Assembly: GCA_020049615.1 (NCBI GenBank)
Contig: JAIFKN010000177.1
Span: 1 to 13,352, forward strand
DNA length: 13,352 nt
From: a bacterium
GTDB lineage: Bacteria; Planctomycetota; UBA11346
Reading direction: 5' to 3'
Below, piece after piece: positions 6,107 through 12,426 of this stretch; within the stretch, counting starts at the first letter, position 1, and each line of letters begins with the position of its first letter. The position numbers and the translations under genes were made by a program. The notes under the pieces were generated by a model. It saw only the letters and a list, made by a program, of their open reading frames with translations, made no database searches and was not told the origin of the DNA.

Positions 6107-6864
6107 CACTCCCCGCGGAACAGGCGGTCGGCGAAACGCGGATCCAGCTCGGGGATCGCCCGCACGCGTTTGGCCACGGCATCGACATCGTACTGCACGC
6201 GACGGAAGTAGACCGCGTCGCCGCTGAACAGGGTGTAGCAGGCGCGCGGATCGCGGTCGCGCGGCTGACCGACCGAACCGACGTTGATCAGGTACTTGCC
6301 ATCGCTGACGTCGTAGCCGTCGGGGAGTTCGCCGGCGGCAAGGAAGCAGCGGTCGGCGGTGAACACGCCGGGACGGTGGGTATGGCCGACGAAGCACAGG
6401 CGCGGGATATGGTCGAATATCTCGTCCATCTTCGCCGGGTCGGCACCTTCCCAAAGGTCGCTTTCCAGCACGTACTCCATCACCGGGTCGCGCGGGCTGC
6501 CATGCACCAGGAGGACGTCCTCGATCTCGTGGCGGATGGGCAGGGCCTTGAGCAGATCCTGCACCGCCTTGCGCTTGGTCGACGGCTCGAGGGCCTCGAC
6601 CTGCTTGCGCGTCCAGTCGATCGCCCGCTTGGCGGCGGCATGGAAGCCGAAGGCGCCATGCAGCACGGCGTGCTCGTGGTTGCCCATGAGGAACAGTTTG
6701 CAGCGGGCCGTCACCGCATCGATGCACCACTCGACGTCGGGTCCGTAGCCGATGGCGTCGCCGAGACAGTAGATGCGCTCGACCGTGCCCAGCCGGTCGA
6801 TGTCGTCGAACACCGCCTGCAGGGCTGAGCGGTTGGCGTGGATGTCGGAGATGAAGGCGATCAC
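6106..6864 (-). CDS. Calcineurin-like metallophosphoesterase
   Basis: This 252-residue protein has the complete motif set of the calcineurin-like (Metallophos_2, YfcE/MJ0936-type) phosphoesterases. These are SDIHAN with Asp7 and His9, GDAIGYGP with Asp36, GNHE with Asn62-His63, HGSP with His121, and GHTHRP with His161 and His163. These residues bind two metal ions that cleave phosphomonoesters or diesters; the natural substrate of this branch is usually unknown. INVGSVGQPRD near residue 215 is the typical C-terminal signature. The start is GTG 6864, because no ATG precedes the first motif in frame; upstream there is only a weak GGAA. It lies 60 bp after the glycosyltransferase and overlaps dtd by one base. 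No signal peptide, so it is cytoplasmic. Confidence 0.93.
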   Translation of the reverse strand: MIAFISDIHANRSALQAVFDDIDRLGTVERIYCLGDAIGYGPDVEWCIDAVTARCKLFLMGNHEHAVLHGAFGFHAAAKRAIDWTRKQVEALEPSTKRKAVQDLLKALPIRHEIEDVLLVHGSPRDPVMEYVLESDLWEGADPAKMDEIFDHIPRLCFVGHTHRPGVFTADRCFLAAGELPDGYDVSDGKYLINVGSVGQPRDRDPRACYTLFSGDAVYFRRVQYDVDAVAKRVRAIPELDPRFADRLFRGE

Positions 6865-6924
6865 GTGGTGTTCCGGCGCGGGACTATGCGCTCCCGGACC
6901 CGGCGTCCAGCGGTGGATCCAGGT

Positions 6925-8010
6925 TCAGGAACTGATCGAACGCTGGCGGTTGGACGTGCGGCGGCGCAGGCGCTCGGTGCTCAGGCGCTTCCACGTCGTC
7001 GCCCCCCCGGCCGACGCCCCGCCGATGGCGGCACGGTACACCCCCAGCACGGCCTCGCCGACCAGGCCGATGTCATGCCGGCGGGCTGACGCGAGGGCGG
7101 CGGCGGCGCAGGTGGCACGCTGATCGGCGGCGGCAAGCTGCCGGAGGGCCCCGGCCAGGGCGATCGCATCTCCTGGCGGCACCAGCACCCCGGTGCGTCC
7201 GTCCTGGATGAGCTCCGGAAGCATGCCGGTGGCCACCCCGACCACAGGACGGCCAGCGGCCAGGGCGTCCACCACATGGCACATCGGCAGATCGCTGGCG
7301 GCGAGTTCGACCAGGACGTCGGCCGCAGCCAGTTCGGCACCGGCTGGAACGACCTGCCAGGATTCGGATTCGGCAGACCGGGGACAATCAGCGGACTGGG
7401 AGACGACGGCCGAGACGGCCAATCCCGAGGCGCGCAGCTGGGCCAATGCCTCCGACAAGGTACGCGCATCCGCGCGCCGGCGCAGGCGGGCCCCTACCAC
7501 CAGCGCTCCGTCGACGGCACGGCGCGCTGGCAGCACCGCATCGATCCCGGCCGGCACCACCACCGCCCGATCGCGTGGTACGCGCGGATCGGCCAGCAGG
7601 GTCGACCGATGCTCTTCACTGGGCAGCAGCATCGCGGCGATGCCGCCGTCGCGCAGAGCGCGCTGCGTGCCCGGGCTGGACAACGTCACCGGTTCGACCA
7701 CCAGCTGGGCAGCCAGGCCGCGGGCCAACTCGACCGCCGTGGCGATCGACGCCTCGCCATGCGCGTGGACGAGATCCGCGCCCCAGGCCCCGGCAGCGAC
7801 CACGGCGGCTCGGCGATCCCGCCGCCACCACGCCCACCACCCCTGCCGGCGACCCAGGCAGGCGTGCCCCTCGACCTGCGTCCGACCGATGACCACCGTC
7901 GCGACCGCGTGGCCCTGGCCGGCCAGCCAAGGCAGGAGACTGGCCGGACCGGCGCGCACACCAGACATGGCGGCTGGATCCAGGACGTGGAGGATGCGCA
8001 GCGGGATCAT
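6925..8010 (-). CDS. Glycosyltransferase, GT4-like (GT-B fold)
   Basis: This 361-residue protein looks like a glycosyltransferase family 4 enzyme, which moves a sugar from an activated nucleotide donor to an acceptor such as a glycan, lipid or metabolite. The N-terminus (LRILHVLDP...SGV, then LLPWLAGQGHAV) is the first strand and helix of the acceptor-binding Rossmann half. ADLVHAHGE lies around 80-88. VVVPAGID near the middle begins the second half. The donor site is seen in DALAAGRPVVGVATGMLPEL followed by QDGRTGVLVPPGD, with the conserved nucleotide-sugar Glu at about residue 265. The E-x7-E pattern is not fully kept. The C-terminus is basic. ATG 8010 overlaps the yacG stop by ATGA. Donor and acceptor cannot be told; there are no sugar-biosynthesis genes nearby. 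Confidence 0.85.
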   Translation of the reverse strand: MIPLRILHVLDPAAMSGVRAGPASLLPWLAGQGHAVATVVIGRTQVEGHACLGRRQGWWAWWRRDRRAAVVAAGAWGADLVHAHGEASIATAVELARGLAAQLVVEPVTLSSPGTQRALRDGGIAAMLLPSEEHRSTLLADPRVPRDRAVVVPAGIDAVLPARRAVDGALVVGARLRRRADARTLSEALAQLRASGLAVSAVVSQSADCPRSAESESWQVVPAGAELAAADVLVELAASDLPMCHVVDALAAGRPVVGVATGMLPELIQDGRTGVLVPPGDAIALAGALRQLAAADQRATCAAAALASARRHDIGLVGEAVLGVYRAAIGGASAGGATTWKRLSTERLRRRTSNRQRSISS

Positions 8011-8174
8011 GGCTCGTCGCCATCCTCCAAGGCTTTGCCGGGGATGACGTGACCACCGTCCAGCCAGATGCCCAGATCACGGAGCCGGCAACGGGGGGTG
8101 CAGAACGGGAATGACGTCGGACGATGCTCTGGATCGCAGGGGACGAGGCGGCCGCAGTTCGGGCAGCGCACCAT
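8007..8174 (-). CDS. yacG: DNA gyrase inhibitor YacG (zinc-binding)
   Basis: This small protein of 55 residues from ATG 8174 carries one zinc site: Cys4-x2-Cys7 and Cys25-x3-Cys29, followed by the YacG signature RLRDLGIWLDGGHVIPG. In E. coli, YacG binds GyrB and blocks DNA binding by gyrase. The middle spacing is 17 residues here against 15 in the E. coli protein. The frame is open upstream to 8285, so ATG 8219 (adding 15 residues) is another possible start. I prefer 8174 because the family normally begins just before the first Cys pair; neither start has a good ribosome site. The end overlaps the glycosyltransferase gene by 4 bases. Confidence 0.9.
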   Translation of the reverse strand: MVRCPNCGRLVPCDPEHRPTSFPFCTPRCRLRDLGIWLDGGHVIPGKALEDGDEP

Positions 8175-8239
8175 GAGTGGCTGTGGCACGCCAGGGATGC
8201 TGGTGGTCGAATCGCGCATGCCAGCGGCGCCTGCCGCCG

Positions 8240-9631
8240 CTATTTCACCAGATCGAGATGCAGGACCCGCCAGCCGATCGGCCACTTGGCCCCCTCGAAG
8301 CGCATGATGGTGCCGGCATATGGCCCCTGCACCGGCTTGTAAGGCGGGCGGCCGAGATCGACCAGCATGCCGCCCCGACGGCCGCGGAACGGGCGCACCA
8401 CCACCCGGTCGGGCAGTTCGCCGAGATCCAGGATGCGCCGCGCGATCGGTTCGCCGTCGCGCGGCGGCGTGCCGGTGAGCAGATCGACCAGGACCAGGAC
8501 ATCCTCGTCGGGCAGCCCCAGCTTCTGCACGACCTGGCTGTGCACGACATGCCGCAGTTTGGTCGGCGCGAGGGCCTTCGCCGCCTCGGCACCGCTGCGT
8601 CCGGAGGCCAAGGCACGGGCTTTTTCGACGTCGGCGGGCGCCAGCCAGAGGCCGAGTTCATCGTCGAGGCGCAGGCCCTTGAGCTGGGCCAGTTGTGCGG
8701 AAAGGGGCTCGAAGGCGATGGTGCGCTCGACACCGAAGGAGGCGTCGGCCAGATCGGTGGCCAGGAGCGGGCCGCTGCTCATCGATTTCGCCGCGGCGAG
8801 CCACGCGCGCGCGCGCAGCACATCGCCCAGCAGCGGGTAGCGGTTCTGGTCAGCTTCCGCCGGGGCGGCGTAGCGCTGCAGCGTCTCGCGGGTGGAGCTG
8901 CTGAGGTTGAACACGAACACGAGCAGGAGCGTCACCGCCGCGGCAGCTCCGACCCACACCCACCACAGCCGGCGCTCGCGATGGTAGCGTTCGCCCTCGC
9001 CGGTGAGGATGGCCGTGTGCGAGGTCGGCCTGACCTCTCCGCCTGCCGATCCCGGGACGGCCGAGCTGCGACTCGTCTTGGCAATGCGTTCGCTCTTGCG
9101 CTCCTCGCGTTTGGCGCTCTCCGACTCCGCGGCCTGCTTCTGGATCTCCGCCAGCTGGGCAGCCATCTGCGCCCGTGCCGCCTCCAGCTGCTCGGTCTTG
9201 CGTTTCGCCAGGCGCTCGGATTTCGGGGGCTCCGGTGCCGGAGCGGTCGGTGGCTTCGCCGGCAGCACCGTGACGAGGTCCTCCGCCCGCTTCGGCTCCA
9301 CCACGACGATCTGCTCGGCCTGCGCAAGCTTCTTCGCGGCGGAAACGGCGCTTCCGCTCTCCCGCAACGGCGGCCTCGGCGGCGTTGCAGGGGCGGGGCC
9401 AGCGGTTGCGGGCTGGTTCGGAGGCGGAGCCGGTGTGGCGGCTTGCGACACCTGCGAGACGGTGACCTGGGTCGGAGGCGGCTCCTGGATCTTGGTGGCC
9501 ACGCCATCGGCCTGCAGCACGAACCCATTCTTGCAGCCTTTGCAGCGCACGGCCTTCCCGACCAGCACGGGGCGAGCCGGGTAGCTCATGCCGCACCAAG
9601 GGCAGGGGAACGTGTCTGGCAGACCGCTCAT
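8240..9631 (-). CDS. Zinc-ribbon, coiled-coil, single-TM protein of unknown function
   Basis: This protein is 463 residues from ATG 9631; 12 more codons are open to 9667 but sit before the natural zinc-ribbon start. Residues 8-40 form a zinc ribbon, Cys10-x2-Cys13-x16-Cys30-x2-Cys33. A long Pro/Ala-rich linker (about 50-135) follows, then a charged Lys/Glu/Ala/Gln stretch likely to be a coiled coil (about 140-190). One membrane helix (about 221-243; WWVWVGAAAAVTLLLVFVF) is preceded by basic residues (RERR). The last 220 residues should lie outside the membrane; they are mixed alpha/beta in character and I do not recognise them. N-terminal zinc ribbons joined to one TM helix recur in Planctomycetota. 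It is the first gene of the minus-strand run and faces a divergent promoter region. No function is claimed. Confidence 0.8.
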   Translation of the reverse strand: MSGLPDTFPCPWCGMSYPARPVLVGKAVRCKGCKNGFVLQADGVATKIQEPPPTQVTVSQVSQAATPAPPPNQPATAGPAPATPPRPPLRESGSAVSAAKKLAQAEQIVVVEPKRAEDLVTVLPAKPPTAPAPEPPKSERLAKRKTEQLEAARAQMAAQLAEIQKQAAESESAKREERKSERIAKTSRSSAVPGSAGGEVRPTSHTAILTGEGERYHRERRLWWVWVGAAAAVTLLLVFVFNLSSSTRETLQRYAAPAEADQNRYPLLGDVLRARAWLAAAKSMSSGPLLATDLADASFGVERTIAFEPLSAQLAQLKGLRLDDELGLWLAPADVEKARALASGRSGAEAAKALAPTKLRHVVHSQVVQKLGLPDEDVLVLVDLLTGTPPRDGEPIARRILDLGELPDRVVVRPFRGRRGGMLVDLGRPPYKPVQGPYAGTIMRFEGAKWPIGWRVLHLDLVK

Positions 9632-9708
9632 ACGCCGGAGGGTCCGCGGACGTTGCCGTGTCCGCAAGGGGTTGCGTGCTTGTCCGCCATCCGGTGTCGC
9701 ATAACCCT
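9632..9708. promoter_or_regulatory. Divergent promoter region with repeated GTCCGC
   Basis: These 77 bp lie between two start codons facing away from each other, so both promoters should lie here or within the first codons. GTCCGC occurs at 9642-9647, 9660-9665 and 9682-9687, and its complement GCGGAC at 9646-9651. GTCCGCGGAC (9642-9651) is a perfect palindrome, and GCGGAC/GTCCGC (9646-9665) forms an inverted repeat with an 8-base centre. On the + side, CATAAC (9700-9705) resembles a -10 box but no -35 is correctly spaced. A regulator site is plausible and unproven. Confidence 0.4.
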
Positions 9709-10314
9709 ATGCATATGCGCCGGGGCTTCACCCTGATCGAACTGCTGGTCGCCAGCGGGGTATTCCTGTTCGGCTTCACCGCCGCCCTGGGCCTGTTCCT
9801 CATCGGCACCCGCGCCCGCGCCCAGGCCGACGGCATGCTGCGCCTGAGCCTGGCCGCCAGTTCGATCGTGGAGGAGATCCGGCTGGAGGCGGGGCGGGAG
9901 CCGGTTAGCGGCACCAAGCCCCCCTATGCCCCCGTCGACTACGTCGGCGACGGTTTCGCCGCCGTTGCGACGACCGACGAGGCCCTCAAGGGCGAGGATG
10001 CAATCCTCTTTCCATATCCGCCCCAGCCCGGGATCTGGTACCGGGTCATCCATGTCACTGATGAAAAGGGCGATCCGGCGGACAGCCTCGCCACCGCCCT
10101 GCGCGTCGCTCTCCTGGTGGTGTGGAATCCGCTGCCTGATCCGAACCTGCCGGCGAAAGAGTTGGCCCGCCGTCAGCGGCAGGATCCGCCTGACGACGAC
10201 AACACGACTCCAACCGACGAATACCTTGACTTCCTCGCCGACTTCATGGCCAAACGCGGCTTCGCCGTGCGCGAAACCGCCTGGATCATCCGCAAGCCCA
10301 GCTGGGAGCGGTAG
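9709..10314 (+). CDS. Type IV pilin-like / pseudopilin protein with prepilin leader
   Basis: This 201-residue protein begins MHMRRG|FTLIELLVASGVFLFGFTAAL. That is a class III prepilin leader: basic start, cleavage by the PilD peptidase between Gly6 and Phe7, Glu at position 5 of the mature form, then a hydrophobic helix (about 7-33) that anchors and later packs the filament core. After the helix comes an unrecognised soluble domain with an acidic, Asp-rich segment (about 162-175). Such proteins are minor pilins of type IV pili or pseudopilins (PilV/GspI-J-like) of type II secretion. ATG 9709 and ATG 9715 are both possible; neither has a Shine-Dalgarno sequence, and the longer frame back to 9658 would spoil the leader. 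No pilus or secretion genes adjoin it, so the system it serves is unknown. Confidence 0.85.
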   Translation: MHMRRGFTLIELLVASGVFLFGFTAALGLFLIGTRARAQADGMLRLSLAASSIVEEIRLEAGREPVSGTKPPYAPVDYVGDGFAAVATTDEALKGEDAILFPYPPQPGIWYRVIHVTDEKGDPADSLATALRVALLVVWNPLPDPNLPAKELARRQRQDPPDDDNTTPTDEYLDFLADFMAKRGFAVRETAWIIRKPSWER

Positions 10315-10322
10315 GCCCCAAG

Positions 10323-10344
10323 CCGACGAGCTGGAGCTCGTCGG
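10323..10344 (+). terminator. Hairpin after the pilin-like gene, possible terminator
   Basis: A perfect 10-base inverted repeat, CCGACGAGCT and AGCTCGTCGG, is separated by GG and begins 9 bases after the stop codon at 10314. No T-run follows, so it would be an atypical (U-less) terminator or a transcript-end stabiliser. Confidence 0.5.
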
Positions 10345-10477
10345 TCCCAGGCTGGCGTGTGTTCACGGGTTGTGCGCCCATCAGCGGCGCAGGCGCAGGC
10401 TTGGCCGTCGCCGAGCACGCCGCCACTGACGTCGTGGTCCCGATCGGCGAACGTCAGTGAGCCGGGATCGAGCGGGT

Positions 10478-10496
10478 CCAGGGCGAAGGGCCCTGG
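10478..10496. repeat. Inverted repeat CCAGGGC/GCCCTGG
   Basis: A perfect 7-bp stem with a 5-base centre lies between two convergent genes and close to the hairpin at 10506-10524. It may be part of a two-hairpin transcript end. No T-run is present on either strand. Confidence 0.45.
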
Positions 10497-10505
10497 CCAG
10501 GAGCC

Positions 10506-10524
10506 CGAGGGGCCGGGCCCCTCG
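10506..10524 (-). terminator. Hairpin after the DUF1569-like gene, possible terminator
   Basis: A perfect 8-bp stem, CGAGGGGC and GCCCCTCG, with a 3-base loop starts 10 bases after the TAG of the minus-strand gene. As with the opposite hairpin there is no T-run, so it is only a possible terminator. Confidence 0.45.
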
Positions 10525-10534
10525 AAGCAAACAG

Positions 10535-10984
10535 CTACCCCCCGAACTGGCGCAGATGATGGTCGCAGTGCCGCCAGCTCAGCCGCCCCCAGCGCCGGGG
10601 CGACAGCTTGCCGAAGGCGGGATGCACGCCCCAGCTCTGATGCGTCCCGATGCTGAAGCGTTGCATGTACTCGACCACCCGGTTGCGGTCCCAGTCCCAA
10701 TCGTGCGCCGAGGCGGGCAGCAACTCGGCCGGCGCCTTGACCTTGCCACGCGGCCACGGCAACGGGGCGTCGATGATCAGCAGGCGTCCATACCAGCTGT
10801 TCAGCCAGGAATCCTGCACGTGCATGCGGACCTCGCCGAAGGCCAGGGCCAGGGACGTGTGCAGATGGCAGAGCATGGCATGGGCATCGGGCATCGCGCC
10901 CCACAGCCGGACGGCGTCCGGGCGCAGCCGCTCGACCCGCTGCACCAGGCGGACGCGCGACGGCATGTGCAGGAGGTTGGGCAC
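10535..10984 (-). CDS. DinB-superfamily / DUF1569-like protein
   Basis: This 149-residue soluble protein resembles the DUF1569 branch of the DinB four-helix-bundle superfamily. The family pattern begins with RVERLRPDAVRLWGAM followed by a His in the next helix. It ends with HPAFGKLSPRRWGRL, then a His-rich last helix (His139, His142, His143 in HCDHHLRQFG). The histidines probably bind a metal ion; DinB relatives include thiol-dependent transferases, but DUF1569 itself has no assigned reaction. GTG 10984 lies 3 bp after the stop of the FHA gene, so the two form an operon. ATG 10966 is an alternative start with no better ribosome site. Cytoplasmic, no signal peptide. Confidence 0.75.
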   Translation of the reverse strand: MPNLLHMPSRVRLVQRVERLRPDAVRLWGAMPDAHAMLCHLHTSLALAFGEVRMHVQDSWLNSWYGRLLIIDAPLPWPRGKVKAPAELLPASAHDWDWDRNRVVEYMQRFSIGTHQSWGVHPAFGKLSPRRWGRLSWRHCDHHLRQFGG

Positions 10985-10987
10985 GGC

Positions 10988-11485
10988 TCAGCCCGCCGGC
11001 ACGTTGCCCTGGCAGCGCGGGCAAACCACCGCCTCGCCGCGCTTGCGGTGCGCGGTGCTGACCCACAGGCCGCAAGCCGGGCAGGCCCCGGCCGAGGCCA
11101 GCCCGTCGACCGGAGGCAGCGGCACATCGTCGTCATCACCGGCCTCGCTCTGGCGCCGCGCCTCGACCTCGAGCGCCTCGACCTGGCCGATATCGCCATC
11201 GTGGAAGGTCAGGCGGGCGGCCCCGGCCTTGACGATGTCCTTCTCGGCCAGTTTCTGCGGAGCGGAGAGCTTGACCTTGTTGACGTAGGTGCCGTTGGAC
11301 GAGTTGAGGTCCTCGACGTACCAGCCGTCCTCGCGTTTCACCAGCAGGCAGTGCTCACGCGAGATGTTGGTGGTCGGCACCGCCAGGTCGCAGGCCGAGG
11401 CCCGCCCGACCACGGTGCGATCCTTGCCCAGGTTGAAGCGGGTATAGCCTTCCGTCCCCTTCACACGCACGGTCAGGAATGGCAT
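10988..11485 (-). CDS. FHA-domain protein with C-terminal zinc ribbon
   Basis: This 165-residue protein has an N-terminal FHA domain (about 4-95), a phosphothreonine-peptide reader. The key family positions are present: Gly27-Arg28, Ser42-Arg43-x-His45 and Asn64-Gly65 in SSNGTYVN. After an acidic linker (Asp-rich, about 115-122) comes a zinc ribbon, Cys135-x2-Cys138-x16-Cys155-x2-Cys158. FHA proteins of this kind usually relay Ser/Thr-kinase signals to a partner; no kinase lies in the window. ATG 11485 has GGAG 8 bases upstream, inside a palindrome. No membrane helix, so cytoplasmic. The gene pairs with the DUF1569-like gene and diverges from panC. Confidence 0.93.
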   Translation of the reverse strand: MPFLTVRVKGTEGYTRFNLGKDRTVVGRASACDLAVPTTNISREHCLLVKREDGWYVEDLNSSNGTYVNKVKLSAPQKLAEKDIVKAGAARLTFHDGDIGQVEALEVEARRQSEAGDDDDVPLPPVDGLASAGACPACGLWVSTAHRKRGEAVVCPRCQGNVPAG

Positions 11486-11486
11486 C

Positions 11487-11499
11487 GCGGAGTCTCCGC
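11487..11499. promoter_or_regulatory. Palindrome overlapping the FHA-gene ribosome site
   Basis: GCGGAG-T-CTCCGC is a perfect 6-bp inverted repeat with one central base, in the 62-bp spacer between the FHA gene and panC. Its minus strand contains the GGAG (11494-11497) that serves as Shine-Dalgarno for ATG 11485. It may be an operator, or may only reflect the SD and chance. Confidence 0.35.
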
Positions 11500-11536
11500 A
11501 GGTGATACTCCCGACGGCGCGGAACGCTGCAAGGCC

Positions 11537-11541
11537 AGGAG
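11537..11541 (+). promoter_or_regulatory. Shine-Dalgarno site deciding the panC GTG start
   Basis: AGGAG lies 6 bases before GTG 11548. It supports this GTG rather than any later ATG; the next in-frame ATG (Met10) would cut off the start of the family alignment. Confidence 0.7.
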
Positions 11542-11547
11542 CCCACC

Positions 11548-12420
11548 GTGGACGTCATCGCCCCCATCGCCGACATGCGCCAGTGGAGCCGCCAGGCCCT
11601 GGTCGCCGGCAAGCGTACCGCCTTCGTCCCGACCATGGGAGCACTGCACCGCGGCCACCTCAGCCTGATGGAGAAGGCCAGGACCCTGGCCGACCGCGTG
11701 GTGGTGTCGATCTACGTCAATCCCACGCAATTCGACAATCCCGAGGACCTGGCCAAGTACCCGCAGACCCTGGAGGCCGACCTGGCGATGTGCCGCGAGG
11801 CCGGGGTGGACGCGGTATGGACCCCTCAGACCGCCGAGATGTACCCCGACGGCTACTGCACCTTCATCGAGGTCGTCGGCCCGCTGACCGACAAGTTGTG
11901 CGCGGTGGCCCGCCCGGGCCACTTCCGCGGCGTCTGCACGGTGGTGGCCAAGCTGCTCGGCGTCGTCCGCCCCGACGTGGCGGTGTTCGGCCAGAAGGAC
12001 CTGCAGCAGTGCCTGGTCGTCTCACGCATGGTCGACGACCTCAACCTCGGCACCGAGATCATCGTCGCCCCGACCGTGCGCGAGAGCGACGGCTTGGCGA
12101 TGAGCAGCCGCAACCGCCGCCTGAATCCGGATCAGCGCGCGCGCGCCCTCGGCCTGCCGCGCGGGCTGGAACTGGCCCGCCAGGCCTACCGCGCCGGCCA
12201 GGTCACCAGCCTCAAGCTGATCGAGATCGTCGCCGAGGAGCTGCTGGTCCACGAGGGGGTCGACCTCGACTACTGCGACGTCGTCTCGCTCAAGGGCTTC
12301 AAGGAATCCGAATTCGCCGACGACGCCTGCGTGCTCGCCGCCGCCGTGTTCGTCGACGGCGTGCGCCTGATCGACCATGTGCCGCTGGCCGGCCAGTCGA
12401 TCCCGGTCAAGGCCGACTGA
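11548..12420 (+). CDS. panC: Pantothenate synthetase (pantoate-beta-alanine ligase)
   Basis: This cytoplasmic enzyme joins pantoate and beta-alanine using ATP, through a pantoyl-adenylate, to make vitamin B5 for CoA. The 290-residue length is normal. All hallmarks are present: PTMGALHRGH (28-37) with the HIGH-type His34 and His37, SIYVNPTQF (54-62) with Gln61 for pantoate, RPGHFRGV (122-129), FGQKDLQQ (147-154) with Lys150, and the KMSKS-like AMSSRN (184-189). GTG 11548 has AGGAG at the right distance. It ends 6 bp before the helicase gene, so the two may be co-transcribed. No panB or panD is next to it. Divergent from the FHA gene. Confidence 0.97.
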   Translation: MDVIAPIADMRQWSRQALVAGKRTAFVPTMGALHRGHLSLMEKARTLADRVVVSIYVNPTQFDNPEDLAKYPQTLEADLAMCREAGVDAVWTPQTAEMYPDGYCTFIEVVGPLTDKLCAVARPGHFRGVCTVVAKLLGVVRPDVAVFGQKDLQQCLVVSRMVDDLNLGTEIIVAPTVRESDGLAMSSRNRRLNPDQRARALGLPRGLELARQAYRAGQVTSLKLIEIVAEELLVHEGVDLDYCDVVSLKGFKESEFADDACVLAAAVFVDGVRLIDHVPLAGQSIPVKAD

Positions 12421-12426
12421 GAGCCG

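Larger units (their letters stand above)
10315..10534. other. Convergent spacer rich in inverted repeats
   Basis: This 220-bp gap lies between the pilin-like gene (+) and the DUF1569-like gene (-). It holds four inverted repeats: 10323-10344, 10424-10459 (CACTGACGT with ACGTCAGTG, 18-base centre), 10478-10496 and 10506-10524. A short GCGCC/GGCGC pair lies at 10374-10390 and a possible closing pair GGCGTG/CACGCC at 10354-10359 and 10416-10421. No gene with a credible start was found on either strand. Confidence 0.6.

Noticed and set aside
8177..9736. Open frame of 519 codons on the + strand opposite the zinc-ribbon membrane protein
   Set aside because: It is antisense to a gene with clear zinc-ribbon and membrane features, and its own translation shows no domain. 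Long antisense frames are common in GC-rich DNA.
10173..11075. Open frame of 300 codons on the - strand across the structured spacer and the DUF1569-like gene
   Set aside because: It is out of phase with the DUF1569-like gene and with the FHA gene, and is rich in Arg, Ala, Gly and Pro.
11504..11531. Sigma-70 type promoters in the spacer between the FHA gene and panC
   Set aside because: GATACT (+) lacks any -35 at proper distance; on the - strand TTGCAG and TATCAC are 19 bp apart and match the consensus weakly.
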